A DNA stretch of 64,000 nucleotides from Sphingobacteriales bacterium. Its GTDB lineage: Bacteria > Bacteroidota > Bacteroidia > Chitinophagales > Chitinophagaceae. Within the stretch, counting starts at the first letter, position 1. Each line of letters begins with the position of its first letter. Where the stretch lies: positions 1 to 64,000 of the forward strand of contig JAIXSZ010000084.1 in NCBI GenBank assembly GCA_027484425.1. The letters are read 5' to 3'. Below, piece after piece: positions 35,848 through 45,847 of the stretch. Below the pieces are notes generated by a model. The model saw only the letters and a program-made list of their open reading frames with translations. It made no database searches and was not told the DNA's origin. The position numbers and the translations under genes are program-made.

Positions 35848-38800
35848 ATGAATAATTATGATTGGTTAGTAGGTAGGCTAGATGCTTTCATCAGGAAGTA
35901 TTATGCCAATAAAGTGATACGTGGCACACTAGTGTTCCTGAGTTGTTTATTGTTTTATGTAGTTACGGTAAGCGTGGGTGAGTACTATTTGTACTTGCCT
36001 GTGTGGTCGAGGGTTGCTATCATGTCGGTGTTTGTGCTACTGGGCTTATCAGCCCTAGTGGCATGGGTAGTAGTGCCGCTGACCAAAATGGCAAGACTAG
36101 GATCTGTAATATCTCACGAAGAGGCAGCTAAGATAGTGGGCACACACTTTCCGGAGGTGAGCGATAAACTGCTGAACATACTGCAACTGCGCAACAGCAA
36201 CACAAATGCGGGCAGCAGAGAACTAGCTGAAGCAAGTATTAGCCAGAAGATCAGCCAGATATCGGTAGTGCCCATCACATCTGCCATTGACTTATCGGGC
36301 AACAAAAAATACATACCCTATCTGCTACCACCATTGCTGGTGGGCATATTTATATTTATAGCTGCGCCCAATGTATTTAAAGAAAGCTCATCGAGACTAC
36401 TACAACCTACCAAGGCATTTGAAAAACCAGCCCCTTTCAGCTTTAACATCTTGAACGAATCGTTGGTGGCTGTGCGCAATGCGGACTTTACAGTAACTGT
36501 GCAAATGAAAGGTGCTGCACTACCTGCCGAAGCCGCAGTGGAACTAGGCAACGAACTGGTATCTATGCAGACATTGCCAGAACATTCGTTCAGGTACACC
36601 TTTCGTAATGTAACCGAGGCTTTTAGCTTTCGAATATATGCAGCAGGCTATTACTCACAACCCTATAAGGTGAGAGTAATACAAAGACCTGTGCTCAAAT
36701 CGTTTAATATAGCTGTGAATTATCCGGCATACATAGGCAAAAAGAACGAAGTGCGTAATAGTCTGGGAGACATGATAATTCCAGCGGGCACTACCCTACG
36801 CTGGACGCTGGCTACTGGGCATACTGATGCTGCTACGATACACTTTGGTGATGGCAGCCCCATAGCACTGAATGGCGAACCGGGAAATTTTGAGTACAGT
36901 TACAGATTTCTGAGCGATACTGCATACACCATTACCCTTCTCAACAAAAAAGAAGCTGTGGCAGATAGCTATAAATATGTGGTGCAGGTGATACCAGACC
37001 AATACCCTGTAATACAACTACAACAGTATAAAGACAGTGTAAGTGGTAAACAAATACTACTGAGTGGCAGTGCTGGTGACGACTACGGCATCACCCGCAT
37101 AGCATTCAAATATGAAGTGACCGATAAAACCAAAACCATAGCCTCTAAAACTATACCCCTAAAAACTGGTGGTGGGGCAACAGCGAGTTTTGAACAGTAC
37201 TTTGATATACAAGCACTAAACCTTAAAGCTGGGCAGAAAGTAACCTACTATATAGAAGCATGGGACAACGATGGCGTGAGGGGCAGCAAATCTTCGCGCA
37301 GCGACATGCTAAGCTATCAGATGTTTGAGGGAGAACAACTAGACTCTGCGATAAAAGAAAATGCTGAACAAATAAACGCTGGTATAAGCAGCAGCGCAGA
37401 ACGTACCAAAGATTTGCAAAACGACTACAAAGACGCTCAGAACAAAATGCTGCAAAACAACAATATAGACTGGCAAATGGAGCAGGCTATACAGCAGATG
37501 ATGGAGAAACAAAAAGAGCTGAAAACAGAAGTAGAAAATGTGAAACAACGCTTTGAAGAACAAATGCAACAAAGCGAGCAAAAAAACTACAGTGAAGACC
37601 TAAAAGAAAAACAAAAAGAACTTAATAAACAGCTAGATAACCTACTGAACGATGAGCTGAAAAAACAGATGGAAAAACTGCAAGAACTAATGCAGAAACT
37701 GAATAAAGAGCAGGCAATGGAAGCCATGAAGCAGCTGGAGCAGGAGAATAAACTGTTTGACATGGACATGAACCGTATGCAGGAACTGATGAAGCGTATG
37801 GAAATGCAGATGCGCATGGAAGACATGGCCAACACAATGGACAAACTGGCAAAAGAACAACGTGACCTGAAAAAAGAAACAGACCAAGGCAAAAAAGATG
37901 CTGCTGCACTAGCCAAAGAGCAGAAAAAGCTAGAAGAAAAACTGGATAAGGCACTGAAAGAAGACATGAAAGAGGTGCAGCAACTGGCCAAGGAAACTAA
38001 AGAAAAAGACAGACTGGAAAAAGAAGAGCAGAAAGGAAAGGAAGCCCAGGATGAAATGAAGGAAAGCGAGCAAGAGCTGAACGAAAAACAAAACAGCAAA
38101 TCTTCCAAGTCGCAAGATAAAGCTGCTGAAAACCTAGAACAAATGGCCAAAAGCCTGCGCGAAAAAGCTGCAGGCATGGATATGGAACAGATAGAACTAG
38201 ACATAAAGGCTACCAGACAAATACTGAGTAACCTGATAAGACTATCGTTTGCACAGGAAGACCTGATGGATAAGGTAAAACGTACCCAACCATCTGCCAA
38301 GGCTTATATAGAGAACCAAGAAGAACAAAACACGCTGCATCGCAACTCTAAAATGATTCGGGATAGCCTGTATGAACTGAGTAAACGTATAGCCAAACTA
38401 GCACCAACCATCAACAAAAACACAACCGACCTAGAGCGCAGAATGCAAAAAGCGGTGACTAACCTAGAGAACCGTAGAGTGGACCTGGCAGTTACTGACC
38501 AGCAATATGTGATGACCTATACCAATAACCTGGCTCTACTGCTGAATGAACTACTATCGAACCTGATGCAAATGCAGAGCGAAGGTAAGAAGCCAGGTGG
38601 GCCTGGCATGTGCAAAAAGCCGGGTGGACAGAAATCGCCGGGATCAGGATCGCAGCTATCAGACATCATATCTGAACAACAACAACTGGGCGAAGGCATG
38701 CAAAAGATGCAGAAACCCGGTGGCAAAAAACCCGGTGGTGAGCAAGGACAACAACCTGGTGAAGGAAAAGGACAGCAGGCTGGCAAATCGGGTCAGTCGG

Positions 38801-39288
38801 GCAAAGGGGGTAATGGTAGCGGTGAAGGAAGTGAAGGTGAAGATGGAGAAAATGGTGACTCGGAAAAACTGGCTAAACTTGCACAAAAACAAGCCGCTAT
38901 ACGCCGCCAACTGGCAGATCTAGCTAGTCAGCTAAATAGTAAGGGCCTAGGGAACTTTGCCAAAGAACTGCGTGAGCTGGAGCAGAAAATGGATAAAAAC
39001 GAAACTGACTTAGTGAATAGGAAAGTGAATCCGGACCTGCTGTTGCGCCAGAAAGAAATACAAACTAGACTGCTGGAGGCAGAAAAATCGCTGAGAGAAC
39101 AAGAACAAGACGACAAACGCTCATCGAAATCGGCAGAAGATATGAGCCGCCCTGTACCACCCGCATTGCAACAATACATCACCGACAAAAAACAAATGCT
39201 GGAGCAATACAAAACTGTGCCACCACAACTAAAGCCCTACTATAGAGATATGGTAGACAACTACTTTAGGATAATAGGTACTAAGTAG
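35848..39288 (+). CDS. Large DUF4175-like membrane protein with long coiled coil
   Basis: 1146 residues. N-terminal transmembrane helices (~25-45, ~53-75) and another at ~153-172 (L-L-P-P-L-L-V-G-I-F-I-F-I) anchor it in the inner membrane. A beta-rich, probably periplasmic region (~185-490) follows. Then comes an exceptionally Gln/Lys/Glu/Met-rich coiled coil (~495-800) and a second helical part with a Gly/Lys/Pro/Gln-rich linker (~915-1000, repeated K-P-G-G). The C-terminus is helical with Y-R-D-M-V-D-N-Y-F-R. This matches the architecture of Bacteroidota DUF4175 proteins, whose function is not established. Antisense open frames under the coiled coil are codon-bias artefacts. Confidence 0.8.
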   Translation: MNNYDWLVGRLDAFIRKYYANKVIRGTLVFLSCLLFYVVTVSVGEYYLYLPVWSRVAIMSVFVLLGLSALVAWVVVPLTKMARLGSVISHEEAAKIVGTHFPEVSDKLLNILQLRNSNTNAGSRELAEASISQKISQISVVPITSAIDLSGNKKYIPYLLPPLLVGIFIFIAAPNVFKESSSRLLQPTKAFEKPAPFSFNILNESLVAVRNADFTVTVQMKGAALPAEAAVELGNELVSMQTLPEHSFRYTFRNVTEAFSFRIYAAGYYSQPYKVRVIQRPVLKSFNIAVNYPAYIGKKNEVRNSLGDMIIPAGTTLRWTLATGHTDAATIHFGDGSPIALNGEPGNFEYSYRFLSDTAYTITLLNKKEAVADSYKYVVQVIPDQYPVIQLQQYKDSVSGKQILLSGSAGDDYGITRIAFKYEVTDKTKTIASKTIPLKTGGGATASFEQYFDIQALNLKAGQKVTYYIEAWDNDGVRGSKSSRSDMLSYQMFEGEQLDSAIKENAEQINAGISSSAERTKDLQNDYKDAQNKMLQNNNIDWQMEQAIQQMMEKQKELKTEVENVKQRFEEQMQQSEQKNYSEDLKEKQKELNKQLDNLLNDELKKQMEKLQELMQKLNKEQAMEAMKQLEQENKLFDMDMNRMQELMKRMEMQMRMEDMANTMDKLAKEQRDLKKETDQGKKDAAALAKEQKKLEEKLDKALKEDMKEVQQLAKETKEKDRLEKEEQKGKEAQDEMKESEQELNEKQNSKSSKSQDKAAENLEQMAKSLREKAAGMDMEQIELDIKATRQILSNLIRLSFAQEDLMDKVKRTQPSAKAYIENQEEQNTLHRNSKMIRDSLYELSKRIAKLAPTINKNTTDLERRMQKAVTNLENRRVDLAVTDQQYVMTYTNNLALLLNELLSNLMQMQSEGKKPGGPGMCKKPGGQKSPGSGSQLSDIISEQQQLGEGMQKMQKPGGKKPGGEQGQQPGEGKGQQAGKSGQSGKGGNGSGEGSEGEDGENGDSEKLAKLAQKQAAIRRQLADLASQLNSKGLGNFAKELRELEQKMDKNETDLVNRKVNPDLLLRQKEIQTRLLEAEKSLREQEQDDKRSSKSAEDMSRPVPPALQQYITDKKQMLEQYKTVPPQLKPYYRDMVDNYFRIIGTK

Positions 39289-39373
39289 TTACTCGTTAGT
39301 CATTTAAAAAATCGGCACTCAGACAATCGTCAGAGAGGCTTTTATTTGTAGGTCTATCCAAATGTAATAAGAA

Positions 39374-39420
39374 AGAAAGAGGGCTGAACGAAATTTGATA
39401 CTTCATTCAGCCCTCTTTCT
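39374..39420. terminator. Bidirectional intrinsic terminator
   Basis: Perfect 15-bp arms (39374-39388 with 39406-39420), between the convergent DUF4175-like gene and the OYE reductase gene. Confidence 0.85.
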
Positions 39421-39441
39421 AATATTACTATTCACTAAATA

Positions 39442-40512
39442 TTACAATGTAGCATAGTCATTATACCCTTCTGCACCGGGTGTGTAAAAAGTGTTAGGGT
39501 CGGCAGGAGTAAGGGCTGCACCTTGCTGCATACGAGACACTAGGTCTGGATTGCTGATATAGGTGTTGCCAAAAGAGATGAGTTGTGCCTTACCAGCCTG
39601 TATATCTGATGCTGCGCGGTCGGCAGTATAGCCACCATTCAGCATTACAGTACCCTTATATTCTTTCTGTATAGATTGCAATAGTACATCTGGTAATGTA
39701 AAGCCCAATATGTGAATGTAACTGACCCCTATCTCGTTGAGCCCTTTAGCCAATGCTGTATATTGTGCATCTTCATTCACTTCGTCAGGTGTCATGCTGT
39801 TATAAGGATTGTAGGGAGATATGCGAATACCCACATAATCTTTACCTACAGCAGCTACCATTGCAGCTGCCAACTCCAACACAAATCTGTTACGATTTTC
39901 GAAGCTACCACCATAAGCATCAGTACGCTGATTAGACGCCACGTTCAAAAACTGCATAGGCAAATATCCGTTGGCTGAGTGTATCTCTACCCCATCAAAC
40001 CCTGCTGCAATAGCATTTTTCGCAGCATGCACATACTCTTCTATCACTGCCGCAATACCTTCTGTAGGTATCTCTGAAGGAGTTGGCATAGGCTGCATGC
40101 CTTGTGCATCTGTCCACATATCACCAGTAGCTGCAATAGCAGATGGTCCCACTACCGTAGCACCTTCAGGCAGATTCAATTGATGACTTACACGACCTGT
40201 ATGCATTAGCTGAACAACAATCTTTCCATTGTTAGCATGTACGGCATCTGTTACCGCTTTCCAGCCAGCTACCTGTGCCTCACTGAATATGCCCGGTATA
40301 CGTGCATATCCTAGTCCATTGGGCGAAGGAGATACACCTTCTGTAATTATCAGTCCAGCACTAGCACGGTCTGCATAATATTTTGCCATCAATTCGTTGG
40401 GCACATTACCTATGGCACGGCAGCGTGTCATTGGAGCCATCACTACCCTATTTTTTAGGGTTAAGGCTCCTAATTTATACTCTCCAAAAAGTATTTCGTT
40501 GTTTGATTGCAT
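39442..40512 (-). CDS. Old yellow enzyme family alkene reductase (NemA-like)
   Basis: 356 residues. This FMN-dependent TIM-barrel ene-reductase uses NAD(P)H to reduce activated C=C bonds, such as N-ethylmaleimide and other electrophiles. Motifs: L-K-N-R-V-V-M-A-P-M-T-R near residue 20, Q-L-M-H-T-G-R near 100, the substrate-binding pair in G-V-E-I-H-S-A-N-G-Y-L near 175-184 (His and Asn), and Y-G-G-S-F-E-N-R near 200. The length is standard. A detoxification role is likely. It has no operon partner; its 3' end meets the DUF4175 terminator. Confidence 0.93.
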   Translation of the reverse strand: MQSNNEILFGEYKLGALTLKNRVVMAPMTRCRAIGNVPNELMAKYYADRASAGLIITEGVSPSPNGLGYARIPGIFSEAQVAGWKAVTDAVHANNGKIVVQLMHTGRVSHQLNLPEGATVVGPSAIAATGDMWTDAQGMQPMPTPSEIPTEGIAAVIEEYVHAAKNAIAAGFDGVEIHSANGYLPMQFLNVASNQRTDAYGGSFENRNRFVLELAAAMVAAVGKDYVGIRISPYNPYNSMTPDEVNEDAQYTALAKGLNEIGVSYIHILGFTLPDVLLQSIQKEYKGTVMLNGGYTADRAASDIQAGKAQLISFGNTYISNPDLVSRMQQGAALTPADPNTFYTPGAEGYNDYATL

Positions 40513-40646
40513 AACGTTTGTTGTTTAATTTTGCGTGTATATACATGTAAATGTACGCTTACTTTAGCTACCCAGAGTATTTAATTACCAATTGGAGGAT
40601 AGTCAAAAAAAATAACGGTCTTTTGATTATTAGTCCCTAAAAAAAG

Positions 40647-40680
40647 CCGTAAAAAAGGCGACATCGAAATGCCGCCTTTC
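40647..40680 (-). terminator. Intrinsic terminator of the Hsp20 gene
   Basis: 11-bp stem with one mismatch (40654-40664 with 40669-40679); on the minus strand it runs into a T-rich tract. Confidence 0.7.
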
Positions 40681-40701
40681 AATCATCCTCATTCACACTT
40701 A

Positions 40702-41139
40702 TTAGTTTACAGCTATCTCTAGGGTACTAGATTCTACTGTTTCTTTTTTGGGCAAAGCCACCACCAGTATACCATCGGCATATTTTGCAGCTACTTTGGT
40801 TACATCCACTTTTTCATTCACAGTGAAGTTTCTTTTGAACGAGCGCATGCGGTACTCGCTTCTCAGCCATTTACCTTCTTTGTTTTCTTCTTTTTGCTCT
40901 TCTTTGTGCTCAAAGGCGATGGTGAGCAAATTTTTGTCGATACTGATTTTGAAGTCTTCTTTTTTAAGACCGGGAGCCACTACATGGAGGTCGTAGCTAG
41001 TGTCAGTTTCCAGGATGTTTACTGGTACCTGAAACAACGCTGTTTCTTCGTGTACCTTGTTGACACCATTGAAGAAAATGTCTTCCATCAATCCGTTTAC
41101 TGTGCGTGGCAGAATGCCGTAATTTCTTTTTGTGTACAT
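40702..41139 (-). CDS. Hsp20/alpha-crystallin small heat-shock protein
   Basis: 145 residues. This ATP-independent holdase chaperone is cytoplasmic and oligomeric. The alpha-crystallin domain spans ~38-130, with L-H-V-V-A-P-G-L-K-K-E-D-F near 50, a middle strand rich in Glu/Lys, S-E-Y-R-M-R-S-F-K-R-N-F near 95, and A-K-Y-A-D-G-I-L-V-V-A-L-P-K near 118. The short tail T-L-E-I-A carries an I-x-[IV]-like motif for oligomer contacts. No CIRCE-like inverted repeat was noticed upstream. Confidence 0.93.
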   Translation of the reverse strand: MYTKRNYGILPRTVNGLMEDIFFNGVNKVHEETALFQVPVNILETDTSYDLHVVAPGLKKEDFKISIDKNLLTIAFEHKEEQKEENKEGKWLRSEYRMRSFKRNFTVNEKVDVTKVAAKYADGILVVALPKKETVESSTLEIAVN

Positions 41140-41309
41140 AATTGTTTGTTTTTAGTTGTTTGGTATAACTATTACAAACAGTGTGCCTTTTCAAAAGTTG
41201 CGCCATAATGGCATTACCTAAATAAACTAAGCGCCATATTGTCTGCATCAACAATAAAACGAACAAAAATTCATGTCAAAAACGTATAAAAGCTGTATGA
41301 TGACAAAGA

Positions 41310-41345
41310 AAAAGGGCTTTCTCAGTTGAATGAGAAAGCCCTTTT
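41310..41345 (-). terminator. Intrinsic terminator of queA
   Basis: Perfect ~15-bp stem (41310-41324 with 41331-41345), 6-nt loop, followed on the minus strand by a T-rich tract. Confidence 0.85.
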
Positions 41346-41366
41346 AAAGAATAATTAGTAAATAAC

Positions 41367-42416
41367 CTATATCACAAGCATAGCATCGCCATAGCTGAAG
41401 AAACGATATTTTTCTTTGATTGCAGTTTCGTATGCAGTCATCATAAGATCATAACCAGCAAAAGCACAGGCCATAATCATGAGGCTAGTTTTGGGCAGGT
41501 GGAAGTTGGTGATCAATGAATCGGCAATAGAAAATTTGTAAGGAGGGTGAATAAATACATTAGTCCATCCTTCTTCTGGCTTCAACAGACCTTGAGCAGT
41601 AACCGAACTTTCTAGTGCGCGCATAGTAGTAGTGCCTATAGAACAGATGTGCCTTTTCTCAATTTTGGCTCTATTCACCAGATTAGCAGAATATTCATCT
41701 ACTCTGAAGTATTCAGCATCCATTTTGTGCTTAGAGAGGTCCTCAACCTCAATAGGGCGGAAGGTGCCTAAACCAGTGTGGAGCGTAACCTCGGCAAACT
41801 TAACACCTACTATTTCCAGTCTTTTAATAAGCTCGCGGCTGAAGTGCATACCAGCAGTGGGGGCAGCTACTGCACCTTCATACTTGGCATATACCGTTTG
41901 GTAACGCTCTTTATCTTCTTCTTCGGGTTTGCGCTTGATGTATTTAGGCAATGGAGTTTCGCCCAAAAGATCGAGCATACCACGGAATTCCTGGTCATTA
42001 CCATCAAACAAGAAACGAATAGTACGACCTCTCGAAGTAGTATTGTCTATTACTTCTGCTACCAGCTCATCGTTGTCGCCAAAATACAGTTTGTTACCTA
42101 CACGTATTTTACGAGCAGGATCTACTATTACATCCCAAAGATGATTGGGCTTATTGAGCTCGCGAAGCAAGAAAACCTCAATTTTTGCACCTGTTTTTTC
42201 TTTACGACCATACAAACGAGCCGGGAAAACCTTGGTGTTATTGGCTATCATTACATCTTTGTCGTGAAAGAAACCCAAGATGTCTTTGAAAGTTTTGTGT
42301 TCTATTAAGCCAGTATCACGATGGATAACCATCAGGCGACTTTCGTCACGTTTTTTGGCAGGATGTTGCGCTATGAGATTTAATGGTAAGTCGAACTTAA
42401 ACTGCGACAACTTCAT
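41367..42416 (-). CDS. queA: S-adenosylmethionine:tRNA ribosyltransferase-isomerase
   Basis: 349 residues from the ATG at 42416 ([11 protein letters not shown]); an upstream frame extension of 14 residues is not typical and contains the promoter element. QueA transfers and isomerises the ribosyl group of SAM onto preQ1 in tRNA to make epoxyqueuosine, a cytoplasmic queuosine pathway step. Diagnostic stretches are L-I-A-Q-H-P near the start, [15 protein letters not shown] near 60, P-L-P-K-Y-I near 150, A-A-P-T-A-G-M-H-F near 175, H-T-G-L-G-T-F-R-P near 205, and S-L-I-T-N-F-H-L-P near 300. A full-length orthologue. Confidence 0.96.
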   Translation of the reverse strand: MKLSQFKFDLPLNLIAQHPAKKRDESRLMVIHRDTGLIEHKTFKDILGFFHDKDVMIANNTKVFPARLYGRKEKTGAKIEVFLLRELNKPNHLWDVIVDPARKIRVGNKLYFGDNDELVAEVIDNTTSRGRTIRFLFDGNDQEFRGMLDLLGETPLPKYIKRKPEEEDKERYQTVYAKYEGAVAAPTAGMHFSRELIKRLEIVGVKFAEVTLHTGLGTFRPIEVEDLSKHKMDAEYFRVDEYSANLVNRAKIEKRHICSIGTTTMRALESSVTAQGLLKPEEGWTNVFIHPPYKFSIADSLITNFHLPKTSLMIMACAFAGYDLMMTAYETAIKEKYRFFSYGDAMLVI

Positions 42417-42445
42417 ATATTGGAAGAGATTGATTGAAAAGTGTG

Positions 42446-42453
42446 CAAAGTTA
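42446..42453 (-). promoter_or_regulatory. TAnnTTTG promoter element for queA
   Basis: The minus strand reads TAACTTTG followed by C, an exact match 30 bp upstream of the chosen ATG; it supports the shorter start. Confidence 0.6.
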
Positions 42454-42604
42454 AACAAAAGTAACGATAACTAGAGAATATACGTTAGTATAATATTTTA
42501 ACAAAATGTGTGACTGTAAATGATTAGGAAAATCAGACATTTCGCTAATTGAACAGAATCGTATAACATTGCCCAAGAATGATAACTGTAACAGCTGAGT
42601 GCAT

Positions 42605-43654
42605 ATGCAAATAAACTTTAGTGAAGCGGTACTGAAAATGGTTTCGGTACATTATGTAGGCAATAAGGGTAACGGACAGGACGTAAGAACCACTGATACT
42701 CCTATAGCATTAACTATAGACGAAGGCAAAGTGATAAAGGAGGCTTTTCTGGGTAAGTTCAATCTGGAATCTGACAAATATTCTTTCAGTCATGGGGCCT
42801 CGCTGAGCTTTAATGAGGTCTATACATTCTGTCTGGAAAGTTTGGCTGATGAAACAGTTTTTCAGAAAAACGCTATCAATATAGCCAAACATCTGTATGA
42901 AAACAGCACCCACCCAAAGATAAAACCTGGCGAGCTCTACGTGTGTTACTTTGGCAATTGCTTGGTAAATGGCGCATTTGTAGATGCAATGGGCATCTTT
43001 AAAACAGAAAACAAGAGCAACTTTCTGGATATAACAGACGAGAACAGCCTGTCTGTGAAGCTAAGAATAGGGGCTGACGTGTCGAAATTTGACAAGGCAT
43101 GCCTGGTACTGCCCACAAATGCCGAAAATGGATTTGATGTGCTTATCTACGACAGCAATGGCAATAGAGGCGAAGAAGCAGCTTTTTGGCGCGAGGGCTT
43201 TCTGGGAGTGACACCACAAGCAACTGGATTCTACCATACCAATCAGTTTTTGGGATTGGCCAAAGAGTTTATAACGGCACAGCTGCCACAGGAGTATGAC
43301 ATAGAAAAAACTGGACAAATTGATTTGCTAAACAAATCGATGGAATACTTCAAGGCTAATGAATCGTTTGATAAAGAACAGTTTGCTGAAAATGTATTTG
43401 AAGACAAAAGAATCATCAAAGCATTTAAAAGTTTTGAGGATAGCTATACGGAGATGAATGAAATAGAACTGCCTGACAATTTTGATATATCTACACAGGC
43501 GGTAAAAAAACAAGTTAGGGTGTTTAAAAGTGTGTTGAAGCTAGACAAAAACTTCCATGTGTACATACATGGCGACAAGAGTTTAATAGAAAAAGGATTT
43601 GACGAACGGACTGGGAAAAACTTCTACAAAATATACTTTGACGAAGAAGAATAA
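42605..43654 (+). CDS. NdpA/YejK-like nucleoid-associated protein
   Basis: 349 residues from the ATG at 42605; an in-frame GTG lies two codons earlier at 42599. The whole length matches the 37-kDa nucleoid-associated protein family, with N-terminal A-V-L-K-M-V-S-V-H-Y-V-G, the middle L-R-I-G-A-D-V-S-K, W-R-E-G-F-L-G-V and the C-terminal K-S-V-L-K-L-D-K-N-F-H-V-Y-I-H. E. coli YejK is nucleoid-associated; the role in Bacteroidota is unproven. It is highly acidic at the end (F-D-E-E-E). No signal peptide, so cytoplasmic. Confidence 0.85.
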   Translation: MQINFSEAVLKMVSVHYVGNKGNGQDVRTTDTPIALTIDEGKVIKEAFLGKFNLESDKYSFSHGASLSFNEVYTFCLESLADETVFQKNAINIAKHLYENSTHPKIKPGELYVCYFGNCLVNGAFVDAMGIFKTENKSNFLDITDENSLSVKLRIGADVSKFDKACLVLPTNAENGFDVLIYDSNGNRGEEAAFWREGFLGVTPQATGFYHTNQFLGLAKEFITAQLPQEYDIEKTGQIDLLNKSMEYFKANESFDKEQFAENVFEDKRIIKAFKSFEDSYTEMNEIELPDNFDISTQAVKKQVRVFKSVLKLDKNFHVYIHGDKSLIEKGFDERTGKNFYKIYFDEEE

Positions 43655-43709
43655 AACGTTCTGCCACTTTTCTTTGTAAAGCATCACAATTTACAAGCAA
43701 CAAATCAGG

Positions 43710-43717
43710 TAATTTTG
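43710..43717 (+). promoter_or_regulatory. TAnnTTTG promoter element for the small lipoprotein gene
   Basis: TAATTTTG followed by C, exact match 49 bp before the ATG at 43767. Confidence 0.55.
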
Positions 43718-43766
43718 CAGCCCACAGTAGCTGGTAACCTAAACACCCAAAATCAAGTGTAGCAAA

Positions 43767-44195
43767 ATGAGATACATAACCATAGTAACACTGTCGCTAA
43801 TATCATTACTGGCGTCATGCAAAAAGAAAGATGATAAGATAGATCCTTTTGTAGCTGCAAAAACCGGCAACTTCAATTTTTTCGCATCGGGCAAGATGGT
43901 TACCAACACTAAGACACCAAGTGGCGTAAACCAATCGACCGAGATAATAGGAGTAATGGCATCTGGCGCTACAATAAAGATATGGATGAGAAACTTTGAA
44001 GGCAGACTAGAAACACTGCCGCTAGATAGCACATTAGCTAGTGCATCCTACTTGGCACCTACACCCAGCGTAGAATTGGTATCTGTGCATGGCGCTCTTA
44101 CTATTACCTCTGTTACACCCGCTATAAGGGGAAGGTTCTCATTCACATGTATTGACTCATCGGTAGTGACTGGCGACTTTGGAGTAAATCCATAA
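43767..44195 (+). CDS. Small lipoprotein with surface-export-like signal
   Basis: 142 residues. A signal peptide ends with L-L-A-S-C (Cys18), a good lipobox. The next residues K-K-K-D-D resemble the lysine/acidic lipoprotein export signal that sends Bacteroidota lipoproteins to the cell surface. The mature part is a beta-rich domain of ~115 residues, similar in outline to DUF6252-type small lipoproteins; the assignment is tentative. The next gene is convergent, with only 3 bp between the two stop codons and no terminator between them. Confidence 0.78.
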   Translation: MRYITIVTLSLISLLASCKKKDDKIDPFVAAKTGNFNFFASGKMVTNTKTPSGVNQSTEIIGVMASGATIKIWMRNFEGRLETLPLDSTLASASYLAPTPSVELVSVHGALTITSVTPAIRGRFSFTCIDSSVVTGDFGVNP

Positions 44196-44198
44196 GCA

Positions 44199-45722
44199 TT
44201 ATCTGCTTCCAAAAAATTGCTCGGCACGGGAGTTAGAACTATTGCCACCAGAACTGGTAGAAGAGTTGGTGGTAACATATAAGAACATGCGCCATGACAA
44301 GTTAACTACCTCGCCAGGCACAGTAGAATGTAACAGTCTGTAACTACTCATCATTTGAGCTGGCTTATAAAACAGGAACAATGCATTGGGTAGCTCCTTT
44401 TTGTTGCTGAATTGTGTAAGGGTATTGTATTGCCATATCTCATAAGGCAAGGAGCCCGTTTCGCCCGATACTGTAATGATATCTGATGGTTTGCCATACC
44501 TGAGATATATCATCCCCCTGTCTGTTTCGTAACCTGCAGTACCGCTTTCTGTAAATCTTTTATTTACACTCATTATCAGCTCAGAATATTCTTTCCATGC
44601 TTTGGCCGGGTCTTTAGGGTTTAACGCCAGGTAATAGTTGTAGATGTAGTAACGCATATACATTTCATCTGGCTTTTTCAAGAAATTATTGATGGTACTC
44701 GCCTGCATAGGGTCGCTGAGAGGCAGTAGCATTTTCAGCATAGACTTAATTTGAGGGAGTGTATATTTTGCCAAAAAAGTTTTTTCAAGATCTAGAACAG
44801 TAATATTTTCCATTGTAGAATCTTTAAAAATTTCTTTTGTTGGCGCTTTTTTCACCTCTTCTTTGTCAGGATTTAAATTGAGACGTTGGAAAAATAAGTT
44901 TTGTGTAGCTAGATTGTAACCGAGTTTGTCGTCGAGAGATGCAGTTACATAATAATTACCAGAAGTTAATTTGCCTAGATAGAATCTGCCATGCAAACCT
45001 GTATCGGATGGGCTGCTGATGGTATCGGTAATAGTATACTCAGGCGAAAACCCTTCGGTAAGCTTTTTGCTAATTCTTATTCTTGAAAAAACTGGGTATC
45101 TATCGGTGGGAACATTATTGAGATTATTTAGTTCTACGTAATAATACAACCTACGCATGTGATCATCCAGAAAATTGGCACATAATGGGATATACTGCGT
45201 GCCTTTCTTATTAAACTGTGTGTTAGCTTTGGACTGAATGATAGTATCTAGCAATTGAATATGACTAAAAAAGGGCTTAGTAGTGTCAGTAGAGATGGAT
45301 GTACTATCTAAGTAATTAAAAACGCTAAGGGTATCATTCAGATCTGTAAGACGTAGGGACATCTTGTATTTACCATATGACAATGAATATCTTCGTAACT
45401 CTATGATATTCAATTCGGCTAGCAAAGCCACTGTAGCTTTGGGTGGTGTTTGAAGGATAAAATGATCTTCTTTGAAAATTCCTTTATCGTCATAAATTAT
45501 AATGTCAGTTTTTATTCGTGCTACTATCATTTTTTGTGGAGTAGTAGCAAAGTGTAATTTAGCTGGGTTGACCTGCCAGTAAATCTCAATGTTAGGGGTA
45601 TAACCTGAATGTATTGGAGCACTATGCTGGTAGAAAATACTGAAATTGGCTGAAGCATCGATACCTGAAGCCCTTTGAAACATGGATAGGAAAAACAAAC
45701 AAAGTATACTTACTCTTGTCAT
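44199..45722 (-). CDS. GWxTD domain-containing exported protein
   Basis: 507 residues from the ATG at 45722 (M-T-R-V-S-I-L-C-L-F-F), which begins a signal peptide; an in-frame TTG at 45743 lies farther up. Residues ~30-300 are beta-rich repeats. The C-terminal domain (~370-470) has the GWxTD-family core as Y-E-T-D-R-G-M-I-Y-L-R-Y-G-K-P-S-D-I, with the signature Gly-Trp replaced by Gly-Tyr. A Ser/Asn-rich tail follows (S-S-T-S-S-G-G-N-S-S-N). Such proteins are widespread in Bacteroidota and have no proven role. Probably periplasmic or outer-membrane-associated. Confidence 0.85.
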   Translation of the reverse strand: MTRVSILCLFFLSMFQRASGIDASANFSIFYQHSAPIHSGYTPNIEIYWQVNPAKLHFATTPQKMIVARIKTDIIIYDDKGIFKEDHFILQTPPKATVALLAELNIIELRRYSLSYGKYKMSLRLTDLNDTLSVFNYLDSTSISTDTTKPFFSHIQLLDTIIQSKANTQFNKKGTQYIPLCANFLDDHMRRLYYYVELNNLNNVPTDRYPVFSRIRISKKLTEGFSPEYTITDTISSPSDTGLHGRFYLGKLTSGNYYVTASLDDKLGYNLATQNLFFQRLNLNPDKEEVKKAPTKEIFKDSTMENITVLDLEKTFLAKYTLPQIKSMLKMLLPLSDPMQASTINNFLKKPDEMYMRYYIYNYYLALNPKDPAKAWKEYSELIMSVNKRFTESGTAGYETDRGMIYLRYGKPSDIITVSGETGSLPYEIWQYNTLTQFSNKKELPNALFLFYKPAQMMSSYRLLHSTVPGEVVNLSWRMFLYVTTNSSTSSGGNSSNSRAEQFFGSR

Positions 45723-45832
45723 TACATGCGAAGTTTGGTGCAAATTATGAATAATAGCAACAGCGAACTATCGGTAATAAGTACACTACAGCATAATAAA
45801 TGGCGTCATATCAAAAAATTGGGTTAAAAATG

Positions 45833-45840
45833 TAGATTTG
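45833..45840 (+). promoter_or_regulatory. TAnnTTTG element before the histidine kinase
   Basis: TAGATTTG, exact match but only 7 bp before the ATG at 45848; if used, the leader would be almost absent, so this is a weaker call. Confidence 0.35.
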
Positions 45841-45847
45841 AAACGAA

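Noticed and set aside
37587-38300. 237-codon minus-strand frame under the DUF4175-like gene
   Set aside because: Ser/Phe/Leu-only composition is the reverse of a Lys/Glu/Gln coiled coil; the sense gene explains the sequence.
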